From an uncultured Hungatella sp. (GTDB lineage: Bacteria > Bacillota > Clostridia > Lachnospirales > Lachnospiraceae), in contig CATLBO010000014.1 of the NCBI GenBank assembly GCA_949879025.1, positions 1 to 45,646 of the forward strand: a stretch of 45,646 nucleotides of DNA, in the 5' to 3' direction. A program made the translations under genes and the position numbers. Shown here in pieces: positions 1 through 7,237 of this stretch (positions within the stretch are counted from its first letter, which is position 1; every line of letters begins with the position of its first letter). The notes beneath the pieces were generated by a model. The model was not told where the DNA came from, searched no databases, and was given only the letters and a program-made list of their open reading frames with translations.

Positions 1-142
1 CGTTCACACGTCCTGCCACCGTCAGATAGCCCTGTTTCTGCATTTCTGCGTTCAGTTCCCTTACAATCTGATAGGCTTTTGACTTTGACACACGCAGTTC
101 CGCTGCCACTTCCTCCACTGTCATAAAAGATTTTTCTGTCAT
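1..142 (-). CDS. Excisionase-like helix-turn-helix protein (partial, 3' end outside window)
   Basis: The first 47 residues are visible, beginning at an ATG at 140-142 with an AGGAGAGG ribosome binding site upstream. The segment TVEEVAAELRVSKSKAYQIV is a helix-turn-helix of the small DNA-binding proteins encoded beside tyrosine integrases in Firmicutes conjugative elements, where they act as excisionases or regulators. The stop codon lies beyond base 1; the family is usually about 60-70 residues, so roughly 20 residues are missing. It is divergent from the XRE regulator at 479, and the 336-bp gap carries repeated TGTTTAAGT-type motifs that could be the operator of either protein. An integrase would be expected just outside the window. 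Confidence 0.7.
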   Translation of the reverse strand, partial: MTEKSFMTVEEVAAELRVSKSKAYQIVRELNAEMQKQGYLTVAGRVN

Positions 143-163
143 TCAGATATCCTCTCCTTTCAA

Positions 164-319
164 TGTTTAACTGTTTTTGTTTAAGTGTTGCATATAGAAT
201 ACTAAATAAATTCCGTTAAGTCAAGTGGTTTTCAAGAAAATCCTAACTTTTTTTATTTAAGTTATTCTTGCTATTCCTATTGCACCATGTTATACTAACT
301 TCAACAGATTTGTTTAAGT
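164..319. promoter_or_regulatory. Four TRTTTAAST repeats between the divergent regulators
   Basis: The 9-mer occurs as TGTTTAACT (164-172), TGTTTAAGT (178-186), TATTTAAGT (254-262) and TGTTTAAGT (311-319). The first two lie just upstream of the leftward HTH gene; the last two flank the predicted rightward promoter at 268-296. Repetition around both start regions suggests an operator for one of the two element-encoded HTH proteins. This is inference from pattern only. Confidence 0.4.
268..296 (+). promoter_or_regulatory. Predicted sigma-A promoter of the XRE regulator
   Basis: TTGCTA (268-273), a 17-bp spacer and TATACT (291-296). Transcription would start near 303 and give a leader of about 175 nt before the XRE start, containing the inverted repeat at 318-450. 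Confidence 0.5.
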
Positions 320-450
320 AAAGTCATGCACGACTGGAGGAAAACAGGGCGGCGGGTGCTTGCACACGCTGAACTGCTTTCTGACAGGCGTATATGGCGC
401 ACCGCCACAGCGAGATAAAGCGAAGCGTAATCGAGCTGGCATGACTTTAC
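318..450 (+). other. Structured leader bounded by a perfect 12-bp inverted repeat
   Basis: GTAAAGTCATGC (318-329) is exactly complementary to GCATGACTTTAC (439-450). Inside, GGC-G-GGTGC (351-359) can pair with GCACC-GCC (399-406), giving a nested stem. The outer stem closes 28 bp before the XRE start codon, so an RNA carrying it could control translation or termination; alternatively it is a DNA site such as an origin of transfer or a recombination site. No known riboswitch is recognised. Confidence 0.4.
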
Positions 451-478
451 CTCACTTCACAATAACGGAGGTTTTATT

Positions 479-1039
479 ATGGCAATCGGCAAACGTATCC
501 GCTTTTTCCGCAACCGAAAAGGCATGACACAGAAACAGCTAGGCGAAGTCCTCGGTTTTCTCGGAAAGACCTCTGATGTCCGCATGGCACAGTATGAAAC
601 CGAAGCGAGGACGCCAAAGCACGACCTTGTAAAAGAAATGGCGAATATCTTTGATGTAAGCACCCACGCCCTCACCGTGCCGGATATTGATACCTATATC
701 GGGCTTATGCACACACTCTTTGCGTTGGAAGATATGTACGGGCTGAAAATCGGGAAAATTGACGGGGAAATCTGCCTGCGCCTTGACAAGTCCGACTATT
801 CCACCTATTCGTCCATGTTCGATATGTTCCACGCATGGCAGGAGCAAGCCGCCAAGTTGGAACAGGGCGAAATAAGCCGAGAAGAATACGACCAGTGGCG
901 GTACAAGTACCCGGAACTGGACACCTCAAAGCATTGGGCGAAAGTCCCCTCACAGGCGGTCAGTGATATGCTTATGGAAGAATTTCAGAAAATCGAAAAA
1001 GAAGAAAAGAAAACAGCGAAAAAGAAAAAGCAGAAATAA
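479..1039 (+). CDS. XRE-family helix-turn-helix regulator of the integrative element
   Basis: A 186-residue protein. Residues 1-65 form a Cro/CI-type HTH (KRIRFFRNRKGMTQKQLGEV), followed by an alpha-helical middle and a strongly basic, Lys-rich tail (KKTAKKKKQK). The start follows an ACGGAGG site at suitable spacing. This architecture is widespread as a single-gene regulator in Clostridia and Bacilli conjugative elements, where it likely represses element functions; its target here is unknown. It reads away from the excisionase-like gene and is followed by a good rho-independent terminator (1050-1098). The long leader with a perfect inverted repeat is unusual for such a gene. Confidence 0.85.
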   Translation: MAIGKRIRFFRNRKGMTQKQLGEVLGFLGKTSDVRMAQYETEARTPKHDLVKEMANIFDVSTHALTVPDIDTYIGLMHTLFALEDMYGLKIGKIDGEICLRLDKSDYSTYSSMFDMFHAWQEQAAKLEQGEISREEYDQWRYKYPELDTSKHWAKVPSQAVSDMLMEEFQKIEKEEKKTAKKKKQK

Positions 1040-1049
1040 GCATAAAAAG

Positions 1050-1098
1050 ACCTTGCCGATATTCAGTTTCCATATCTGAAAATCAGCAAGGTTTTCTT
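1050..1098 (+). terminator. Rho-independent terminator after the XRE gene
   Basis: A 17-bp stem (1050-1066 with 1076-1092, two mismatches) closes a 9-nt loop and is followed by a T-rich tail. It starts 10 bp after the XRE stop codon. Confidence 0.8.
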
Positions 1099-1138
1099 AT
1101 GCTAATGATGTAATTATTTAGTGCGTGATGTTGAAAAT

Positions 1139-1156
1139 GTTGCCAAATCGTTGCCA
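1139..1156. repeat. GTTGCCA direct repeats, candidate integrase arm sites
   Basis: GTTGCCA occurs at 1139-1145 and 1150-1156, an 11-bp period, about 60 bp from the guaA junction. Short direct repeats one helical turn apart near an element end are typical of tyrosine-integrase arm-type sites. Function is inferred. Confidence 0.35.
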
Positions 1157-1215
1157 GAACCTAAACAAATTTGCTTGTAACCCGCATAAATACTAGGTTC
1201 TTAAAGCCTATTTCA

Positions 1216-2508
1216 TCACTCGAACTCAATAGTAGCCGGCGGCTTCGGACTCATATCAAAACATACCCGATTCACATTCCCCACCTCGCTCAAGATCCTA
1301 TCCGTAATCCTTTGCAATACATCCCAGTCCACCCTCTCAACACTGGCGCTCATAGCGTCCACCGTATTAATAGCCCGGATAATCACCATATAGTCAAAAC
1401 ACCTGGCATTATTTTTCACGCCCACAGACTTAAAGTCCGGCACCACTGTAAAATACTGCCACACTTTCTTGTCTAAACCGGCTTTTGCAAATTCTTCTCT
1501 CAAAATCGCATCTGACTCCCGCACTGCCTCCAGCCTGTCCCTGGTAATCGCCCCTAAGCATCTTACGCCCAGCCCTGGCCCCGGAAACGGCTGGCGATAC
1601 ACCATAGATTCCGGCAGCCCCAGTTCCACGCCGCAGGCCCGTACCTCATCCTTAAACAATTGCTTCAGCGGCTCTACCAGTTCAAACTTCAAATCCTCCG
1701 GCAGGCCGCCCACATTGTGGTGGGACTTTACCATCTTAGCTGTCTTGGTTCCGCTTTCAATAATATCCGGGTAAATGGTTCCCTGGCCTAAAAAGTCTAT
1801 GCCCTCCAGCTTCCTGGCCTCCTCCTCAAATACTCTGATAAACTCGCTGCCAATAATTTTCCTTTTCTGCTCTGGGTCTGCCACACCCTCCAATTTCCCC
1901 AAAAACCTTTCTGTAGCGTCCACATAAATCAAATTTGCGTGAAGCTGGTTCTTAAACACCTGGATCACACTCTCCGACTCATGCTTCCTCATCAGCCCAT
2001 GGTTCACATGGACGCACACAAGCTGTTTTCCCACAGCCTTAATCAGCATCGCCGCAACCACCGAAGAATCCACACCGCCGGACAGGGCAAGAAGCACCTT
2101 CCTCTCCCCCACCTGCCTGCGGATAAGCTCCACTTGATCCGCAATAAAATTCTTCATATTCCAGTTTGGCTGTGCCTGACACACATCAAACACAAACTCC
2201 CTCAAAGCATCCTCATTCGGAAGTTCCTTAAAATTCCTTCCACACTTTGCTGCAGGGTGGTCAATGGCAAGCAAAGGATACCCACATTCGTAAATCGCCG
2301 GATCAATATCCACCGGCACGCCATCCACTATCCGGTTCTCCCCGCCGTTTAACACAATCCCTTTCACATTCTCCAGCCCTTTTAGCTCCTCAGGTGTAAT
2401 ATCATGGGGATGGATCTCACTGTACACCCCCATATCACGGATCTGACGGGCAATGTCCGTATTCCTGGTACTTCCCAAATCCAGAATCACAATCATATCT
2501 TGCTTCAT
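1216..2508 (-). CDS. guaA: GMP synthase with a truncated amidotransferase domain
   Basis: Predicted to convert XMP to GMP using ATP. The ATP pyrophosphatase part is intact: PP-loop SGGVDSS at residues 143-149, then the VNHGLMRK segment, QPFPGPGLGVR and the C-terminal dimerisation domain ending KPPATIEFE. The N-terminal ~90 residues match the first half of a class I glutamine amidotransferase (VYSEIHPHDITPEEL), but where the GICYG nucleophile motif should be it reads LLAIDHPAAK. About 100 residues with the catalytic Cys, His and Glu are absent. Length is 430 residues against about 510-525 for usual GuaA. It may use free ammonia or a separate glutaminase. The start follows AAGGAG. The 3' end is the integration target of the adjacent element, which displaced any native terminator. 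Confidence 0.9.
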   Translation of the reverse strand: MKQDMIVILDLGSTRNTDIARQIRDMGVYSEIHPHDITPEELKGLENVKGIVLNGGENRIVDGVPVDIDPAIYECGYPLLAIDHPAAKCGRNFKELPNEDALREFVFDVCQAQPNWNMKNFIADQVELIRRQVGERKVLLALSGGVDSSVVAAMLIKAVGKQLVCVHVNHGLMRKHESESVIQVFKNQLHANLIYVDATERFLGKLEGVADPEQKRKIIGSEFIRVFEEEARKLEGIDFLGQGTIYPDIIESGTKTAKMVKSHHNVGGLPEDLKFELVEPLKQLFKDEVRACGVELGLPESMVYRQPFPGPGLGVRCLGAITRDRLEAVRESDAILREEFAKAGLDKKVWQYFTVVPDFKSVGVKNNARCFDYMVIIRAINTVDAMSASVERVDWDVLQRITDRILSEVGNVNRVCFDMSPKPPATIEFE

Positions 2509-2569
2509 GCTAATCGTCTCCTTCTATGCAGTTACATGGCCGAACATTAAAACCCCTGCCCGCCTTTGC

Positions 2570-3808
2570 CTACTTGCGGACCCATTTTCCAAACAAAGTC
2601 TTCTTGTACTTCCCAAGCTCTTCTTTAGCGTCTGCCCGGTTTCCTGCTTTCTGAAGAAACTCCACACCCTTCTTAATATCAGCCGGAACACCTAGGCCCT
2701 GAGCGTAAATGACTCCCCGCAGATAAAAAACCTCCTCATTATTCCAAGTCACCTTCTCTAAGAATTCCCTGGCCTTCTGGTAGTCCTGCCGCACGCCAAG
2801 CCCATACAGATAAGCCCTGCCCAGATAAACGCATCCCCAATTATTCTCCTCCTTATAAGCTCTCATTATGAGCTTTATCCCTTTCTCATAATCCTGGGGA
2901 ACGCCCTCGCCTCTAAAGTACAATGCCCCAAGCCGATTATAGCACCCAACGCTTCCTGTCGGCTTCATTCCCTTCTCATAACACTGAGCCGCATGGCTTG
3001 CGTCCTTGGGAACGATCTTTCCCTCTTCATAAGCCAGACCCACATAAAACCAGCTGTCCTTGTCCCCACCTGCTGCTGCCTTCTCATACCATCTGAAGGC
3101 TTCCGCCTTATTGCCGGCCTTGTCCAATTCCCTCGCATAAAAATACTGGTGAAGCGGATATCCAAACTCCGCCCCCATACGCCAGATCCCCTGAGCCTTT
3201 TGCGGCTGCGGCGGGATAATATCCTCATCTCCCTTTTCATAATATTGGCGCAAATTACCGCCTGCATGGTACATTCCGCCTCGGAACGCTTTCCAGAACC
3301 AGTCCTCGCACCTGGAAATATTTTCCTTTAAATACGCCTTAAATGCCTGAGGGTTTGGAAATGACTCCCTCCCTTTGCCCTGTATCTCCAAAAAGTCCCA
3401 CCAAAAATAAGCGTTTCCTATTGTATACTGGCAAAATGCGTCACCCATCTCTGCCTTTTGAAGAACCACGTCAAAAGCCTCCTGCAGGCTGGCAAACGGC
3501 ATCTTGGCCTTTACATGAGGCTCCAGTTCCCCGGACCTTAGAGCCACCAGCACGCCAATGGCGCTTCCCTGCTCCACCGACTTGTGATAAAGGGCAATCG
3601 CCCTGTCATCATCCTCCGGAAATCCATGGCCTTCCCATGTGTACTGGTATCCGCACAGACACCTTGCCAGAATACAGGAGGCATCTCCGTCCCCCGCCGC
3701 TGAAGCCTGCTCCAAACGGCGAAAACTCTCCTGCCCCCGCCCCGTCCTTACATCATAATAAATATCGCGGAGCGCCTGCTCCACCACATCACTAAAACAC
3801 TTCCCCAT
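2570..3808 (-). CDS. Sel1-repeat (TPR-like) protein
   Basis: 412 residues. The C-terminal two thirds hold tandem ~36-residue Sel1-like repeats, recognisable by A..WY.KAA..G and LG..Y..G.GV..D motifs (for example GALYFRGEGVPQDYEKGI). Such solenoids mediate protein-protein contacts; no enzyme domain, signal peptide or membrane segment is seen, so the protein is probably cytoplasmic. I chose the ATG at 3806-3808 because AAGGAG lies 7 bp upstream; an in-frame ATG 11 codons earlier has no comparable site. It is co-oriented with guaA, separated by 61 bp. The partner and function are unknown. Confidence 0.8.
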   Translation of the reverse strand: MGKCFSDVVEQALRDIYYDVRTGRGQESFRRLEQASAAGDGDASCILARCLCGYQYTWEGHGFPEDDDRAIALYHKSVEQGSAIGVLVALRSGELEPHVKAKMPFASLQEAFDVVLQKAEMGDAFCQYTIGNAYFWWDFLEIQGKGRESFPNPQAFKAYLKENISRCEDWFWKAFRGGMYHAGGNLRQYYEKGDEDIIPPQPQKAQGIWRMGAEFGYPLHQYFYARELDKAGNKAEAFRWYEKAAAGGDKDSWFYVGLAYEEGKIVPKDASHAAQCYEKGMKPTGSVGCYNRLGALYFRGEGVPQDYEKGIKLIMRAYKEENNWGCVYLGRAYLYGLGVRQDYQKAREFLEKVTWNNEEVFYLRGVIYAQGLGVPADIKKGVEFLQKAGNRADAKEELGKYKKTLFGKWVRK

Positions 3809-3956
3809 ATCGATTCTCCTTGCATCCGATTTTCTAACCAAAATGCCAGCCTATGCTCCTGATCCTCTTTCCGCCAAAACATATGCAGCATATGGATTTA
3901 TCCACCACCATTATATCCGAAATCACGTCACAGCACAATTATTTCCTTACCAAATC

Positions 3957-4172
3957 TTACTGTAAAAGTTTCGCCGCCCATTAGGCGGCATGCATTCAGG
4001 TATGCCAAATGTGCCAGCCAGACTTTCATGTGTAGTGTTATATCCGCTGCCAGACGCATGCAGGTTACTGTAAAAATCCCGCCGCCCATTAGGCGGCAGG
4101 AATCCAGAGATGCCAAATACGCCAGCCGGACTTTCATGTATGGTAGTACATCCATAGCCAGGCGCATGGAGG
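3957..4172. repeat. Two tandem ~108-bp intergenic repeat units
   Basis: Unit 1 is 3957-4064 and unit 2 is 4065-4172. Each starts TTACTGTAAAA, then has a GCCGCC-CATTA-GGCGGC hairpin, then ATGCCAAAT, GCCAGCC, ACTTTCATGT and a CAGRCGCATG block. The units are about 80 percent identical by eye. Related copies lie at 5842-5950 and 21334-21369. This fills most of the 444-bp gap between the Sel1 gene and the transposase. No coding potential is supported. Confidence 0.8.
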
Positions 4173-4186
4173 TTTACTTTGGCAAT

Positions 4187-4800
4187 ATAGAAACCTTTAA
4201 CTAAACCACCACCGGCTGAAGCCGGTGGGTTTGGGCTGGCTGCTGAAGCAGCCTAAAGTTGTCCGACCTCGAAGTTATGGCTCTTCTTTCGTTCTTCTAA
4301 ATCCTGATTTTTGATATATTCTTGTATGATCTCGTCCGTTACGTTCCCACTGCTGGCTACAAAATATCCTCCTGCCCATTGATGGCGGCCCCAGAACCCC
4401 TTATTCAACTCTTTATATTCCATCTGTAGTTTTCGGGACGTGTTCCCCTTCATATACTGAACCAGCTTGCTTGCCGACAGATGTGGCGGTACTGATACCA
4501 GGAGATGTATGTGATCCTTCCCTACATACCCGGCCAGAATCTCCACATCATTTGTCTGGCATATCTTCCGTATCAGTTCTCTTGTTCTTATCGCGACCTT
4601 TCCCATCAGCACGGGTTTTCGGTATTTTGTTATCCATACAATATGGTATTTGATATCATACGTACAATGAGCCCACTTCCTATAATTTCCCATGTTTTCA
4701 CCTCAAGTTTACTATCTCTACATTTCCTTTTTCTAAACTTTGAGATATGGGGTTGACCTAAAGGTTTCGCCTTGAAGGCGAGGGTTTTAACCCCAGTATG
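4187..4800 (-). mobile_element. IS200/IS605-family insertion sequence
   Basis: A single Y1 transposase gene is bracketed by subterminal hairpins instead of inverted terminal repeats. On the 3' side of the gene is CCACCGGCTGAAGCCGGTGG (4208-4227); on the 5' side is CGCCTTGAAGGCG near 4770-4782. This is the classical IS200 layout. Exact ends cannot be set by eye. It sits immediately beside the tandem 108-bp repeats. Confidence 0.7.
4253..4693 (-). CDS. tnpA: IS200/IS605 Y1 HUH transposase TnpA
   Basis: 146 residues, the full length for IS200-type TnpA. The HUH metal-binding motif is H61-I-H63 in KDHIHLLVSVP, and the catalytic tyrosine is Y126 in QEYIKNQ. The N-terminus (KYHIVWITKYRKPVL) and GGYFVASSGNVTDEIIQ are characteristic. 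The enzyme cuts and rejoins single-stranded DNA at hairpin-marked ends. No TnpB/IscB accessory gene accompanies it. All key residues are present, so the element may be active. It reads in the same direction as the flanking genes but is probably a self-contained unit. Confidence 0.95.
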   Translation of the reverse strand: MGNYRKWAHCTYDIKYHIVWITKYRKPVLMGKVAIRTRELIRKICQTNDVEILAGYVGKDHIHLLVSVPPHLSASKLVQYMKGNTSRKLQMEYKELNKGFWGRHQWAGGYFVASSGNVTDEIIQEYIKNQDLEERKKSHNFEVGQL

Positions 4801-4961
4801 CAGACAATAAGACAGTGTGCATGCTGTTCACCTTCCAAGTCAGTTAATCGGATTCTGCCTTTTCCGCCCCTTTGCTACAAGGCATGAGACTTTGCCAAAA
4901 GCCCGTTTTCTCATAACACTTCACATCAGCAGCGGCAAAGCAGAGGGATACCCTCAAAACT

Positions 4962-5801
4962 TTACCGTGACAGCGTATACCCCCGTCCGTTTACATTCAT
5001 TACAGGCGAAGCCACAATAAACGCATTGGGGTCAATCCCCAGGGCTTTATCTCGAAACGCAGGATACTGTTTGGCATACACCACGCTGAAAACCGCTTTC
5101 TGAGCCTCATTGCGGTATCCTGTCTCAATATTCAAAAACGTCATACCGCTGTCCAAGTCATTTAAAACAGCTTTGCAGATTTCCTCATATTTGGGAGAAA
5201 TGATAATCAGTTCAATCTTCTTCTCCCCAGAGAGAATGGTCTGATTCATCATCCCTGATGTAAGCACAATCACCACAATTCCATAAAGAATGCCGTCCCA
5301 TCCGCCTCTAAAAATCTGAAGTCCCAGAATCACAATGTCAAAACACATCATGGAATTGCCCACTGGAATCCCCTTTAATTTCTGCAGAATACAGGGAGGA
5401 ATGTCCATGCCTCCTGTAGACCCTCCTGCCCGAATAACCAGCCCAATGCCGCCGCCCATCAGAACCCCTGCAAACACAGCGGAAAGCAGCGAATCCCCGG
5501 AAAACCAAGTTCCCATTGGAAGCCGCTCAAATACCCCCAATATTATCGGATAAATGACCGTTGAAATAAGAGAAGTCATGGCAAATTTCTTTCCCAGAAA
5601 AATATACCCCAGCACAAACAAAGACACATTAACAACCGCCGTAATTGTAGAAATAGGCAATGGAATCCAGGACCGGACCACCAGGGCGATTCCTGTGGAC
5701 CCACCCAGCATAAACCCGTTCGGAACAACAAATGCGCACACGGCAAAAGCCAGCAGCATATTCCCGGCCAGTATGTAAAGCAGCATCTCAAATCTCTTCA
5801 T
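4962..5801 (-). CDS. YitT-family membrane protein
   Basis: 279 residues. Five to six hydrophobic segments cover residues 1-165 (MLLYILAGNMLLAFAVCAFV, then glycine-rich GGGIGLVIRAGGSTGG), followed by a soluble DUF2179 domain near 190-279 with the family signature around YAKQYPAFRDKALGIDP. This is the standard YitT/DUF161 architecture; the transported substrate is not established. The start at 5799-5801 follows GGAGG; an upstream in-frame ATG would begin inside the repeat copy at 5842-5950 and is unlikely. The upstream repeat copy may form part of its leader. Confidence 0.85.
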   Translation of the reverse strand: MKRFEMLLYILAGNMLLAFAVCAFVVPNGFMLGGSTGIALVVRSWIPLPISTITAVVNVSLFVLGYIFLGKKFAMTSLISTVIYPIILGVFERLPMGTWFSGDSLLSAVFAGVLMGGGIGLVIRAGGSTGGMDIPPCILQKLKGIPVGNSMMCFDIVILGLQIFRGGWDGILYGIVVIVLTSGMMNQTILSGEKKIELIIISPKYEEICKAVLNDLDSGMTFLNIETGYRNEAQKAVFSVVYAKQYPAFRDKALGIDPNAFIVASPVMNVNGRGYTLSR

Positions 5802-5841
5802 CTTCTCCTCCATTCTGCATCCGAATTCTGTTGCCTTCCTG

Positions 5842-5950
5842 CTGCAAAAGTCCTGCCGCCGGTTAGCCGGCATGCATTCAGGTATGCCAAATGTGCCTGC
5901 CGGGCTTTCATGTGTAGTGCTGCGTCTGCTGCCAGACACATGGACTTACT
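5842..5950. repeat. Third copy of the ~108-bp intergenic repeat
   Basis: It shares ATGCATTCAGGTATGCCAAA and the CTTTCATGTGTAGTG and GCCAGACRCATG blocks with the unit at 3957-4064. Its hairpin has changed to GCCGGTTAGCCGGC-type pairing, apparently with compensating changes, and TTACTGTGAA follows as the start of a further unit. It lies upstream of the YitT gene. Confidence 0.75.
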
Positions 5951-6231
5951 GTGAACGTATTGAATCCTTATGGCAGATCTGCACTATTCTGCACTGACCA
6001 TACGGCGCCGGAATTCTACTTTTGCATTCCGGCTGTATCCGCCGCCAGGAGTACAAAAATTTGCTCTTATGGACAACAGTTCAGATACAATTTATAAATT
6101 TTTCTTTCCATCTGTTTTTATTATAAATAAGAAAAGAAAAGAGATTGTTGCATATACAACATTTCGGAAAATTTTACCTGTTTTTGATCTGCTGCTTTTG
6201 ATCTGCTGCTTTTCCACCCCTATCCTGCCTT
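5951..6231. other. Intergenic region with a small palindrome and a 14-bp tandem repeat
   Basis: No supported gene. TGTTG-CATATA-CAACA (6146-6161) is a short palindrome. GATCTGCTGCTTTT is directly repeated at 6186-6199 and 6200-6213, just downstream of the ZIP transporter stop codon. Otherwise AT-rich; it probably contains the YitT promoter and the ZIP 3' UTR. Confidence 0.4.
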
Positions 6232-7017
6232 CTATCCCAAAGCCACATCCAGAGCCATCATCACCGTAAATCCCGCTGCAAAGAAAACCGTCCCCAAATT
6301 AGAATGGACTCCCTCAGAAAGTTCCGGAATCAGTTCCTCAACCACCACATAAATCATGGCTCCTGCCGCAAAGCTTAGAAGGTAGGGAAGAACCGGCACC
6401 ACCAGGCCTGCCGCCATAATTGTCATAGCTGCCCCCAAAGGCTCTACTGCCCCGGAAAGAGTCCCATAAAAAAAAGCCTGTGTTTTACCCATTCCCTCTG
6501 CCCGCAAAGGCATGGAAATAATGGCCCCTTCCGGAAAATTCTGAATCGCAATACCCAAAGAAAGAGCCATAGCCGCCATAGCTGTAATCCCCGCATCTCC
6601 TGCAAGCCATCCTGCATAAACCACACCCACTGCCATTCCCTCCGGCAAATTATGAAGAGTCACCGCAAGCACCAGCATGGTCGTTTTCTTCAGTGCGCTC
6701 TCCGGCCCCTCAGCCCTGGTACTGTTCATGTGCAGATGAGGAATCGTCCGATCCAAAAAAAGCAAAAACAGAATGCCAAGCCAAAACCCGGCAGCCGCAG
6801 GCACAAAGGCCCATTTCCCCATCCCCTGTGCGTATTCCATAGCCGGAACCAGCAGGCTCCAGACAGAAGCCGCCACCATAACCCCGGCGGCAAATCCGGT
6901 GAGAGCCCGCTGCACCATAATATTCAACCGATTTTTCACAAATATCACACATCCGGCCCCTAAAGCAGTCCCTAAAAAGGGAAACAGAATTCCCCATATA
7001 ACATTACCCTGCATCAT
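6232..7017 (-). CDS. ZIP-family divalent metal transporter
   Basis: 261 residues with about eight membrane segments. The two family signatures in the metal-binding helices are visible as HNLPEGMAVG (helix IV) and QNFPEGAIIS (helix V), as in bacterial ZupT-like importers of zinc, iron or manganese. A His-containing loop (RTIPHLHMN) lies between the third and fourth helices. The start follows AAGGGATGA, and a second ATG directly after could also serve. No metal-regulator site is recognised. The upstream Crp/Fnr gene is in the same orientation but separated by 220 bp, so co-transcription is uncertain. Confidence 0.9.
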   Translation of the reverse strand: MMQGNVIWGILFPFLGTALGAGCVIFVKNRLNIMVQRALTGFAAGVMVAASVWSLLVPAMEYAQGMGKWAFVPAAAGFWLGILFLLFLDRTIPHLHMNSTRAEGPESALKKTTMLVLAVTLHNLPEGMAVGVVYAGWLAGDAGITAMAAMALSLGIAIQNFPEGAIISMPLRAEGMGKTQAFFYGTLSGAVEPLGAAMTIMAAGLVVPVLPYLLSFAAGAMIYVVVEELIPELSEGVHSNLGTVFFAAGFTVMMALDVALG

Positions 7018-7237
7018 TCATCCCTTCCCAGCGCCACATGGCATCTAAAATTATTTAGGCTCCGTTCCTATACCGAAAACCGGTAAAAAATAATGCCAGC
7101 CTGCTTTATTCTCAGATACGCTCTTGTTTTTACTGTTTTCATTATATCACAGCCTTCCCATAGTTTAGCCCCTTTAAACATGAGCAATGCATCTTTATCA
7201 TTCCCCGTTCCGCTGCCAGAAATCTCCGTCCCAAAAA

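Larger units (their letters stand above)
1..1215. mobile_element. End of an integrative element inserted at the 3' end of guaA
   Basis: The segment holds an excisionase-like HTH gene running off the left edge, an XRE regulator of the type carried by Firmicutes conjugative elements, a structured leader, and 11-bp-spaced direct repeats near 1139-1156. It abuts the guaA stop codon at 1216-1218. The 3' end of guaA is a known integration target (Tn5801-like elements and many genomic islands), and the guaA reading frame ends normally, as expected when the element supplies or regenerates the last bases. Seen: gene content and the junction. Inferred: element identity. The integrase and the other att site lie outside the window, so the exact boundary is approximate. 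Confidence 0.65.

Noticed and set aside
4962-5939. Longer YitT reading starting at 5939
   Set aside because: The extra 46 codons lie within the intergenic repeat copy, are not membrane-like and lack a ribosome binding site, whereas GGAGG precedes the ATG at 5801.
6186-6213. 14-bp tandem repeat after the ZIP gene
   Set aside because: Two copies only, no link to a gene start or structure; probably a simple slippage duplication.
7068-7237. Small leftward frame between the ZIP and Crp/Fnr genes
   Set aside because: It overlaps the Crp/Fnr 3' end in another frame and has no recognisable features.
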